In this document: positions 26,495 to 33,592 of the stretch, piece by piece
Numbering within the stretch: the first letter of the stretch is position 1
Layout: every line of letters starts with the position of its first letter
Source of the DNA: Bacteroidota bacterium
GTDB taxonomy: Bacteria > Bacteroidota > Bacteroidia > Bacteroidales > Porphyromonadaceae
Reading direction: 5' to 3'
Assembly: GCA_023396255.1 (NCBI GenBank)
Contig: JAEWWU010000014.1
Location: 1 to 64,000 of the forward strand
DNA: 64,000 nucleotides
The notes under the pieces: model-generated
The model's database searches: none
Told to the model about the DNA's origin: nothing
The model's input: the letters and a program-made list of their open reading frames with translations, nothing else
Translations under genes and position numbers: made by a program

Positions 26495-27295
26495 TTACGG
26501 CTTTTTTGTGGTATACAAATAAGAATAAGTACAACCTACGAAAACAGCTCCGCCTAAAATATTTCCAAGAACAGCTGGAGTAAGATTGTTCCAAAGTAGA
26601 GCAGTCCAAGACACATCGGCTCCGTACATTATTCCGGTTGGAATAAAGAACATATTGGCAATTGAGTGTTCGAAGCCGATGGCTACGAATGCCATAATGG
26701 GCCACCATAGTCCGACCAATTTCCCAATCATAGACTTGGAGGATAGAGCCAACCATACCGCCAAACAAACCAACCAATTGGCACCTATTCCCCTAAAAAA
26801 AACAACAAACCAAGGCATTGATGTTTTGTACGTCGCAACCTGCTTGATGTAGGCGGTGTAGGGATCTTGTCCCAATAAATCGGTTTGAAAGGCTAAGAAG
26901 TAGTCAAATAACAAAGCCCCAATACAGTTTGCAACGAAAACAAATCCCCAATTCAAGAAAAGGTATCCAATTGGAATTTTTCTCTTTACTACAGCTGGGA
27001 TTAGCATAGCCGTATTTCCTGTAAATAATTCAGCACCAACCAATACGACAAAAATCAAACCAATCGGAAAGACCATTGCTCCCAGAAGTCGAGGTATGAT
27101 AGGGTTTGAGGTTCCTATACCGGTGATAGTTCCGGCAGACAAAGTGGCTGCCAACAAACCACCTAAGGCTATATACCCTCCGGCAAGAAGCCCTAAAATA
27201 AATAATTTGTAATAGGGCGTTTGTCGCTTTTTGATACCAATCTGAATGGCCTGGTCAATGACGTCGTAGGGTGTGTTCATCCTTGTATTTTCCAA
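26495..27295 (-). CDS. Formate/nitrite transporter family channel
   Basis: A 266-residue membrane protein of the FocA/NirC family with about six helices. Family segments include LGLLAGGYIALGGLLA, LVGAELFTGNTAML, NWGFVFVANCIGAL and the mid-protein GIGANWLVCLAVWLA. It passes formate or nitrite; the substrate cannot be told from sequence, and no nitrite reductase or formate lyase lies nearby. Its stop codon abuts the stop of the convergent GH92-like gene with no spacer. A TATCTTTG box lies 12 nt upstream of its start. Confidence 0.9.
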   Translation of the reverse strand: MENTRMNTPYDVIDQAIQIGIKKRQTPYYKLFILGLLAGGYIALGGLLAATLSAGTITGIGTSNPIIPRLLGAMVFPIGLIFVVLVGAELFTGNTAMLIPAVVKRKIPIGYLFLNWGFVFVANCIGALLFDYFLAFQTDLLGQDPYTAYIKQVATYKTSMPWFVVFFRGIGANWLVCLAVWLALSSKSMIGKLVGLWWPIMAFVAIGFEHSIANMFFIPTGIMYGADVSWTALLWNNLTPAVLGNILGGAVFVGCTYSYLYTTKKP

Positions 27296-27306
27296 TGGTT
27301 ATTTCG

Positions 27307-27314
27307 CAAAGATA
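27307..27314 (-). promoter_or_regulatory. -7 box of the formate/nitrite channel gene
   Basis: TATCTTTG on the minus strand, only 11 nt before the start codon at 27295, so the leader would be 5-8 nt. No clear -33 element. Confidence 0.4.
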
Positions 27315-27390
27315 AGGTATGCTTTCTGAATACTCGAACTTTCTATAGGATGTATTGAGGAGGCTTAGTTCTCATAAGAGAATGTTTTGT

Positions 27391-27407
27391 TGTGAAATTT
27401 TGTCACA
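27391..27407. promoter_or_regulatory. Possible CRP/FNR-family operator
   Basis: TGTGA (27391-27395), 7-nt spacer, TCACA (27403-27407). The half-sites are those of CRP/HcpR-type regulators, although the normal spacing is 6. It lies about 95 bp upstream of the formate/nitrite channel start. Suggestive only. Confidence 0.3.
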
Positions 27408-27519
27408 TTCTGTGTGATTGTTTTCCCCTTATTTTATTGTAGAAGTCACAAGTCCTTTGAACAAGGTTTGATCCGGGAGGCAAAGAGGCTGTTTTTTATG
27501 TTTTCTGCTAATTGGTGAA

Positions 27520-27617
27520 TAGTTCCCTATTTTTTGTCAATTTACAGGGAATTAATTTCTGGTAATTCCCTACTAATTTTTGTTCTGTCCAAGAAGAAAA
27601 CCTTTAGTAGGGAACTA
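27520..27617 (-). repeat. Dispersed palindromic repeat, copy B
   Basis: Core AGGGAATTA (27546-27554), 8-nt loop, TAATTCCCT (27563-27571). Read on the minus strand it shares with copy A the lead TTCTTGGACAGAA / AAAAATTAGTAGGG and a second AGGGAACTA motif starting at 27528, again 43 nt from the first. Here there is an additional opposite-facing TAGTAGGGAACTA at 27605-27617, so outer motifs flank the element as inverted copies. It lies between the divergent channel and sigma factor genes. Confidence 0.8.
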
Positions 27618-27726
27618 TTTCCTTTTTCGGTAGGATAGGGAGAAAAAATAGGGTGTTGGGCATTTTTTTCTGTTTAGAGATTAGGGCAATGTAGCTCCGA
27701 TAGCTGAGGTTTGATAAAATAATAGG

Positions 27727-27758
27727 TTTGCAAAATAGTCTTTATTTTATTTACTTTG
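27727..27758 (+). promoter_or_regulatory. Probable promoter of the ECF sigma factor gene
   Basis: TTTG (27727-27730), 20-nt spacer, TTACTTTG (27751-27758; one mismatch to TAnnTTTG). Leader of about 90 nt. Confidence 0.45.
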
Positions 27759-27852
27759 TGCGGCGGATGTATAACGTTTCAATTTAGATAAACGAGTAAT
27801 TTTGCCTATCGAAACACTGCTACTCTGTATATAACCAAAAAAGAATAGCTCG

Positions 27853-28428
27853 ATGACCTATTTGGAAAAAGAGTCGGATGACCGACTAGTGTTTCTCTTT
27901 GTTGATGGAAACAATGAGGCTTTTGATGTTTTGTTAAGTCGTTATGAGGCTGTTGTACACGACTATATCTATTTGCTTTTGGGCGATGCCGACTTGACCG
28001 ATGATTTGTTTCAAGATACCTTTATAAAAGTTTTGTCTTTGCTGAAAGGGGGGAGGTATGTTGCCTGCGGTAAATTTAAGTCGTGGCTTAACAAAATTGC
28101 TCATAATGTAGTTATGGATTATTTCCGTAAGCAACAGACAAAGTCTATCATTCATACTTGTCCCATAAACGACCAAATGATGAGCAGTGAGTTGGTCGAT
28201 GATGGCAACAGTATAGGTGACATTATGCAAAAAGAGCAGCAGATGCTTTCTTTGTATCGTCAGATAGATTGTTTGCCCGAGGAGCAGCGAGAGGTGGTAC
28301 GTCTGCGAATTGAGAATAATTTGAGTTTTCGTGAAATTGCTGAAAGAACAGGAGTGAGCATCAATACAGCTTTAGGGCGTATGCGGTATGCTATGATGTC
28401 ATTGCGCAAAACGGTTTCTTCTTTCTAA
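27853..28428 (+). CDS. ECF-type RNA polymerase sigma factor
   Basis: A 191-residue sigma-70 family protein with region 2 (YIYLLLGDADLTDDLFQDTF, KFKSWLNKIAHNVVMDYFRK) and region 4 (LPEEQREVVRLRIENNLSF, then a helix-turn-helix AERTGVSINTALGRM). No anti-sigma factor or receptor/SusC gene is next to it, so it is not a typical FecI-like polysaccharide or iron sigma. Its regulon cannot be inferred. It stands alone, with 150 nt before the sigma-54 activator gene. Confidence 0.9.
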   Translation: MTYLEKESDDRLVFLFVDGNNEAFDVLLSRYEAVVHDYIYLLLGDADLTDDLFQDTFIKVLSLLKGGRYVACGKFKSWLNKIAHNVVMDYFRKQQTKSIIHTCPINDQMMSSELVDDGNSIGDIMQKEQQMLSLYRQIDCLPEEQREVVRLRIENNLSFREIAERTGVSINTALGRMRYAMMSLRKTVSSF

Positions 28429-28594
28429 CTTCTTTTCTTTCAGAAGGTGTTATGTACGAAATAATTTCTGTGGCTTGGAATTAGAGAAGCTCGCTTTTCT
28501 TTCTTTGTAACTTCCTCTCCTCTCCTTTCCATCGAACGTTGCTGGTGATCTATTTTTGAGGAGGTAAAAACTATGGGTTGTCATCCATAAAACG

Positions 28595-28602
28595 TACCTT
28601 TG
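28595..28602 (+). promoter_or_regulatory. -7 box directly before the sigma-54 activator start
   Basis: TACCTTTG, with only 5 nt between it and the ATG at 28608. The expected transcription start coincides with the start codon, suggesting a leaderless mRNA. Confidence 0.5.
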
Positions 28603-28607
28603 TGAGT

Positions 28608-29906
28608 ATGAATGTGGATATTTTGCAAATAAAGCAACGGTTTGGAATCATTGGCAAGAGTGCGGCCTTGGAGCAAGCCATATCGGTGGCTGCCCAGGTC
28701 GCCCCTACTGATATGTCAGTGTTGGTGATGGGAGAGAGTGGCGTTGGAAAAGAGTTTTTTCCACAAATCATTCATCATTATAGCCTTCGTAAGCACAATG
28801 CCTATATTGCAGTCAATTGTGGTGCAATTCCAGAGGGAACTATCGACTCTGAGTTATTCGGGCACAGAAAGGGTTCCTTTACTGGAGCCTTGTCGGATCG
28901 GAAAGGTTATTTCGAAGAGGCTGATGGGGGGACCATCTTTTTGGATGAAGTGGGAGAACTCCCTTTGGCAACACAGGCTCGTCTTCTCAGGGTGTTGGAA
29001 AACGGGGAATTTATTCCGGTTGGGGCTAGCAAAGCACAAAAGACCAATGTTCGAGTGGTTGCGGCAACCAATGTTGACGTGAGGGAAGCCGTTCGAAGGG
29101 GTAAGTTTAGAGAAGATCTTTACTTTCGACTCAATATGGTGTCGATTCACGTTCCGCCGCTTAGAGAGCGCAGTGAAGACATTGTTTTGCTTTTTCGAAT
29201 GTTTGCGGCCCAGAGTGCGGAAAGGTACCGTATGCCTCAGTTGGAACTAATGGATGATGCTCGTTCTCTGCTGAAAGAGTACACTTGGCCGGGGAATATC
29301 AGAGAGTTACGAAATGTTGCCGAACAGATAAGTGTTTTGGAGAACGATAGAAAGATAACTTCAGAAATTTTGTCCCGATACATAAAGCCCGGTGATGTGA
29401 AAGATTTGCATCCGGTAGTTTTGAGTCCGTCAGCATCGACATTGGAAGATAGGTCATTTGCTTCGGAACGGGAGATATTGTATCAAATTTTGTTTGATAT
29501 GAGGCGAGATATAACGGAGTTGCGTCAAGCAGTGGCGGAGTTGTCGCAGGGGAAAGGGACGCCTCCTGCTATGTATCATAATATGCCGGCGACTGCGACA
29601 GTCCCTCATTCGCATACTTTAGAAACCTCTTCCAATGCTTCTTTAGTGGCTCCTTTTGTCAGTCGTTCGCCTATGCGGGAATCTATTGAGGAACATCGTC
29701 TTGTAGAAACAACGGATGCCGTGGAGGAGCTGAAAAATGAATTGATAAATCCGGAAGAACCGATTTCAATTGAAGAGGCGGAAAAACGTCTTATTTTAGC
29801 AGCAATCAACAGAAACAAGGGCAACAGAAAACAGGCAGCCGAAGAGTTACGGATTTCAGAGAGAACACTTTATCGCAGGTTAAAGGAGTATGGAATCGAA
29901 GATTAG
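28608..29906 (+). CDS. Sigma-54-dependent transcriptional activator
   Basis: A 432-residue AAA+ activator without an N-terminal receiver or sensing domain. Walker A GESGVGKE (42-49), the sigma-54 contact loop GSFTGA (89-94; GAFTGA in the consensus), Walker B GGTIFLDEVGELP and the arginine-finger region lie in the central domain. A C-terminal Fis-type helix-turn-helix (RKQAAEELRISERTLYRRLKE in outline) binds DNA. ATG 28608 is preferred over the frame start at 28578 because the -7 box TACCTTTG overlaps the longer form. Its end overlaps lptE by 17 nt, an arrangement common in the Bacteroidetes. Confidence 0.9.
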   Translation: MNVDILQIKQRFGIIGKSAALEQAISVAAQVAPTDMSVLVMGESGVGKEFFPQIIHHYSLRKHNAYIAVNCGAIPEGTIDSELFGHRKGSFTGALSDRKGYFEEADGGTIFLDEVGELPLATQARLLRVLENGEFIPVGASKAQKTNVRVVAATNVDVREAVRRGKFREDLYFRLNMVSIHVPPLRERSEDIVLLFRMFAAQSAERYRMPQLELMDDARSLLKEYTWPGNIRELRNVAEQISVLENDRKITSEILSRYIKPGDVKDLHPVVLSPSASTLEDRSFASEREILYQILFDMRRDITELRQAVAELSQGKGTPPAMYHNMPATATVPHSHTLETSSNASLVAPFVSRSPMRESIEEHRLVETTDAVEELKNELINPEEPISIEEAEKRLILAAINRNKGNRKQAAEELRISERTLYRRLKEYGIED

Positions 29907-30441
29907 TATTTGGAGGAAAGCCATAATAAGCCCTTTTTACCTTGGGGGCTTGGTGGCTGTTCTTTGTTGTTTTTCTAGTTGCTCTATTAGTGGCTATAAA
30001 TTTAATGGAGCAACTATTGATTACGATAAGATAAAAACAATTACAATAGAAGATATTCCCAATCAAGCTCCGTTGGTATATCCTCCTTTGTCTCAAATGA
30101 TTTCCGAAGAGTTGAGAAATACGTTTAGACGTCAAACTCGATTAGAAGAAGTGGATCAAAGTGGCGATATCGTTTTGGAGGGTGCCATTGTTGGGTACGA
30201 TCTCATCCCAGTGGCTGTACAGGAAGATGCTTTTTCGGCTCTCACTAAATTTACAATAACGGTGCAAATCAGTTATTTCAATAGTGTGGATAGCGACAAA
30301 AGTTTTCAAAACCGAGTATTTTCGGCATCAACCGAGTTTGATAGTGGACAAATATTTAGTGATGTACAAGATGCTTTGGCTAAGGAGCTTTTGGGTGATA
30401 TTGTAAAGCAAATTTTTAATGCAACCGTTGAAGATTGGTAA
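29890..30441 (+). CDS. lptE: LPS-assembly lipoprotein LptE
   Basis: A 183-residue outer-membrane lipoprotein: signal ending FSSC (Cys31), then SGYKFNGATID and the beta-alpha-beta core typical of Bacteroidetes LptE (LPPLSQMISEELRNTFRRQT region, GDIVLEGAIVGYDLIPV, SALTKFTITVQISYFN). LptE plugs the LptD barrel that inserts LPS in the outer membrane. Its start lies inside the end of the sigma-54 activator gene, implying translational coupling. An LptF/G-like permease is at 11.9 kb. Confidence 0.88.
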   Translation: MESKISIWRKAIISPFYLGGLVAVLCCFSSCSISGYKFNGATIDYDKIKTITIEDIPNQAPLVYPPLSQMISEELRNTFRRQTRLEEVDQSGDIVLEGAIVGYDLIPVAVQEDAFSALTKFTITVQISYFNSVDSDKSFQNRVFSASTEFDSGQIFSDVQDALAKELLGDIVKQIFNATVEDW

Positions 30442-30444
30442 CTG

Positions 30445-31140
30445 ATGACTATAGATGATCTAAATCGTTTAGTGGCTCATCCGGAGGAGTTGGGGGCGCA
30501 CACATTAGACCCAATAGAGAAGTTGTTGCAGGCATATCCGTATGCTCATACAATAGTTTTTTTGTACTTGTACAATTTGGCTTTATTAAAGGATGTTCGC
30601 TTTTCTTCAGAGCTTAAAAAATGGGCAGCATTACTACCGAATAGAGAGAAGTTATACTTTTTGGTGGAGATGAGGGTTCCTTATAGCCGATTTTCAGAAG
30701 AGGAGCAAACGGATTCTTTTTCTTTGATTGATAAATTTTTGTCCGGATTGGAAGAGGAAGGAGGAGTATTCGATAGTGAACTCTCTTTTGAATCCATTGC
30801 CGCCACCGGAGATTATTTTTCGATCAAGGAGGGAGACTCTTTTGAAAATCTACATTTGGGAGATAATGAGACCGCTACCACTTTTTCTGCTCAACCTTTT
30901 TGGGACAAAAAGGTGAACTCTCAAGTGGAAAATCGGCAAGATGTTGCCGCATTCAATACGGGTGACTCCCTCTTTACGGAAACCTTAGCGGGAATATATA
31001 TCAAACAAGGTAGGTATGACAAAGCATACCAGATGTTAGAGGCCTTGCAACAAAACAATTCGGAGCAAAGGCAATATTTCGCTTTGCAGATGAATTTTTT
31101 GAGAAAGCTCATAGAGAACGATAAGCACAATAATTCATAA
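30445..31140 (+). CDS. Conserved hypothetical protein downstream of lptE
   Basis: A 231-residue soluble protein without signal peptide or membrane helix. The N-terminal half is helical (DPIEKLLQAYPYAHTIVFLYLYN), the middle acidic and low in complexity, and the C-terminus (LAGIYIKQGRYDKAYQMLEALQQNN) looks like a single TPR-type helix pair. It starts 3 nt after lptE. In Bacteroidales this position usually carries a similar gene followed by secG. SecG is not seen here. Function unknown. Confidence 0.65.
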   Translation: MTIDDLNRLVAHPEELGAHTLDPIEKLLQAYPYAHTIVFLYLYNLALLKDVRFSSELKKWAALLPNREKLYFLVEMRVPYSRFSEEEQTDSFSLIDKFLSGLEEEGGVFDSELSFESIAATGDYFSIKEGDSFENLHLGDNETATTFSAQPFWDKKVNSQVENRQDVAAFNTGDSLFTETLAGIYIKQGRYDKAYQMLEALQQNNSEQRQYFALQMNFLRKLIENDKHNNS

Positions 31141-31180
31141 TAAAAGGGGCATTGAGCCATAGTTACTCAAAAAATAAATA

Positions 31181-31555
31181 ATGAATTCGAAAGATAAATT
31201 AGACTCACTCTCTTACTTCCACGCCAAACCTAATAATTGGAATTGCGCTCAGTCTATACAGAAGGGTTTTCAAGACTATACCGGCTTGACAGATCAGGAA
31301 ATAGAAGAAAAATTTCGCACCAAAGGCGGAGGGCGAGCAGAAGGGGGAATTTGCGGGGCTCTTTATTCTGCAGAACAGATCTTGGAGGCTAAGGGAATTC
31401 TCTCTTCATCTGTACGGGAAGATTTTTTGAAAAAAGCAGGGAGTACAACTTGCCTCCAGTTGAAACAAGAATTGCATTTCCCTTGTTCTTCTTGTGTCCT
31501 TTTGGCAGAAGAGTTGTTAGCGGAAAAATTGAACAATTATAAACCTCAAGAATAG
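31181..31555 (+). CDS. C_GCAxxG_C_C family protein
   Basis: A 124-residue protein of the C_GCAxxG_C_C family, with Cys22 (WNCAQSI), Cys58 in GGICGALYSAEQ, Cys91, and the pair Cys102/Cys105. These conserved cysteines suggest binding of a metal or redox centre. Members often sit near redox or anaerobic genes, and the biochemical role is not established. It lies 40 nt after the lptE-linked gene and 68 nt before dnaN. Confidence 0.8.
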   Translation: MNSKDKLDSLSYFHAKPNNWNCAQSIQKGFQDYTGLTDQEIEEKFRTKGGGRAEGGICGALYSAEQILEAKGILSSSVREDFLKKAGSTTCLQLKQELHFPCSSCVLLAEELLAEKLNNYKPQE

Positions 31556-31591
31556 GGCGTAGATTCGGAAATAAATCTTGTCTATTTTTTG

Positions 31592-31599
31592 TACATTTG
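31592..31599 (+). promoter_or_regulatory. -7 box upstream of dnaN
   Basis: TACATTTG, 24 nt before the dnaN ATG. No -33 TTTG at the normal distance. It would drive the dnaN-to-ridA block. Confidence 0.45.
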
Positions 31600-31623
31600 T
31601 GCGGATAAGAATAATTGTAGCAT

Positions 31624-32820
31624 ATGAAATTTACTGTATCTTGCGCTGAGCTGACAACTTTGTTGCAGCACGTGGTTAGGGGGATCCCTTCTGGAAGTAT
31701 ATCCCTCCCGATTTTGTCCCAATTTCTCATAGAGATTAAGGATGGAGTTTTGAAAGCTACGGGGGCCGATAAAACATTGCGCGTTAGTGGGTCTATAGCT
31801 CTTATTTCTTCGGATGGAGATAAGTCGTTTACGGTTACTCCCGGTAATATATTGGAGTACGTTAGAGCTCTACCAGAGCAACCTTTGGTATGCGAAATAA
31901 TAGCCGATGAGAATTATGAGAAAATGATTATATCTCACCAAGGAGGTTTTTCAGAGTTTGCCATATCGGATTCCGCTCTATATCCCTCTGGATTTGAGTC
32001 GGACAATAAAGATTCAGGAGAAGAAACTTCGCCTCGTTCTCTGTCTGTTATTAGTGATACCCTCTTGATGGGAATTGCTTCGACTTTGCCTGCTGTATCC
32101 ACAGATGCGAATAGACCTATTATGACGGGGATTTATTTCGATGTAACGGATAGCGGGCTTGTTTTGGTCAGCACGGATAGTAAGGTATTGACTAAATTTG
32201 TCGACAAAGATGCAAAAATATCGATGGAGCAGTCGGATGCTGTTTACCACAAGGTAAATGGCTTCTCTCTCATAGCCAAAACTTGTTCTCTGCTGAAATC
32301 TCTTTTATCTGCTTTTCCCGGTGAGGAGGTTATGGTAGAGTACACCAATGTAAAGGCTCGTTTTACTTTTGGTTCTTATGAGGTGGTTAGTTTGCTGAAT
32401 ATTGGAGTTTTTCCCAATTATAATTCTGTCATCCCCAACAATCCGTACAAATTAACGGTGGATAAGGCCGAGTTACAAATTGCTTTGAGACGCATTGGGC
32501 GCTCTTTCAGTGCTAGTTCGCTTGTTATCGTGTTACTCGTTTTCAAAGACGATATAATCAATCTTTCTTCCCACAGTATGGACTTGTCCGTAAAATCCGA
32601 GGAAATTGTTTCTGCCGATATGCCTTCTGAATTGACGGGGATGAAAATTTGTTTTGATGGTAAAACGCTTGCAACTCAATTGTCTGTTTTTCCATCAAAA
32701 ACCGTTGATATTTACTTGGCAGATCAAACACGTGCCGCATTTATAGCTCCGTCCGAAAGCGATCTTAATGTTGAGTTGTGTTCGATTGTCTTACCTCTAA
32801 AAATGATAGGAGAAGTATGA
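31624..32820 (+). CDS. dnaN: DNA polymerase III subunit beta (sliding clamp)
   Basis: The ring-shaped clamp that tethers the replicative polymerase. Three clamp domains are visible in 398 residues: MKFTVSCAELTTLLQHVVRG with ILSQFLIEIKDG at the start, the middle domain around LLMGIASTLPAVSTDANRPIMTG, and a third around KLTVDKAELQIALRRIGR. It is about 25 residues longer than E. coli DnaN. The last four bases (ATGA) contain the start codon of the next gene, an exonuclease, so the two are coupled. Confidence 0.92.
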   Translation: MKFTVSCAELTTLLQHVVRGIPSGSISLPILSQFLIEIKDGVLKATGADKTLRVSGSIALISSDGDKSFTVTPGNILEYVRALPEQPLVCEIIADENYEKMIISHQGGFSEFAISDSALYPSGFESDNKDSGEETSPRSLSVISDTLLMGIASTLPAVSTDANRPIMTGIYFDVTDSGLVLVSTDSKVLTKFVDKDAKISMEQSDAVYHKVNGFSLIAKTCSLLKSLLSAFPGEEVMVEYTNVKARFTFGSYEVVSLLNIGVFPNYNSVIPNNPYKLTVDKAELQIALRRIGRSFSASSLVIVLLVFKDDIINLSSHSMDLSVKSEEIVSADMPSELTGMKICFDGKTLATQLSVFPSKTVDIYLADQTRAAFIAPSESDLNVELCSIVLPLKMIGEV

Positions 32821-33584
32821 ACCTAAGTCTTGTGCGTCCGATTGTCTTTTTTGATCTGGAAACAACAGGGTTGGATTTTGTCAATGATCGTATTATAGAG
32901 CTATCTATCCTTAAGGTATACCCGGATGGAAAGGAAGAGGTGATAACTCGGCTAATAAATCCGGAGCGACATATTCCGGAGGAGAGTACGGCTATTCACG
33001 GTATCAAAGACGAGGACGTAAAAGATGCGCCCACTTTTCGACAAATAGCTAAAAGTTTGGCTCAGAAACTTATCGGCTGTGATTTGGCAGGGTACAATTC
33101 GGCCAAGTTCGATGTGCCTATGCTTGGGGAAGAGTTTTTGCGAGCTGGTGTGGATATTGATTTGAGTTCCTTCAGACACATAGATGTGCAAAATATCTTC
33201 CACAAAATGGAGCGCAGAACCTTAGAGGCAGCTTATAAGTTTTATTGTGATAGAGACCTAAAGGATGCACACTCGGCAGAAGCAGACACGCGGGCTACTT
33301 ATGAAGTACTGAAAGCTCAATTGGATCGTTATGAAGATGATTTGCAGAACGATGTACAATTCTTATCCGAATTTTCTCGAAATGGGAGAAATGTAGATTT
33401 GGCTGGAAGAATAGTTCTCGATGATAAAAATGTGCCTGTCATCAATTTTGGTAAATACAAGGGGAAATCTGTTGTCGAAGTACTATCTTCAGATACGGGC
33501 TATTATGGCTGGATAATGCAATCAGATTTTCCTTTGGAGACAAAAAGGCAGTTCACTCGTATTAAGTTGGAAATGGCCAAATAG
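32817..33584 (+). CDS. DnaQ-like (DEDDh) 3'-5' exonuclease
   Basis: A 255-residue exonuclease that starts at the ATGA overlap with dnaN. The DEDDh residues are FFDLETTGLD (Asp13, Glu15), GYNSAKFDVPML and HSAEADTRATYEV. A C-terminal module (VINFGKYKGKSVVEVL, then GYYGWIMQSDF) resembles the DUF3820-type tail of these Bacteroidetes enzymes. It may act as a proofreading or repair exonuclease; proximity to dnaN supports a replication link but does not prove that it is the epsilon subunit. The frame is open further upstream inside dnaN, which is ignored. Confidence 0.88.
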   Translation: MNLSLVRPIVFFDLETTGLDFVNDRIIELSILKVYPDGKEEVITRLINPERHIPEESTAIHGIKDEDVKDAPTFRQIAKSLAQKLIGCDLAGYNSAKFDVPMLGEEFLRAGVDIDLSSFRHIDVQNIFHKMERRTLEAAYKFYCDRDLKDAHSAEADTRATYEVLKAQLDRYEDDLQNDVQFLSEFSRNGRNVDLAGRIVLDDKNVPVINFGKYKGKSVVEVLSSDTGYYGWIMQSDFPLETKRQFTRIKLEMAK

Positions 33585-33592
33585 TATCAGTA

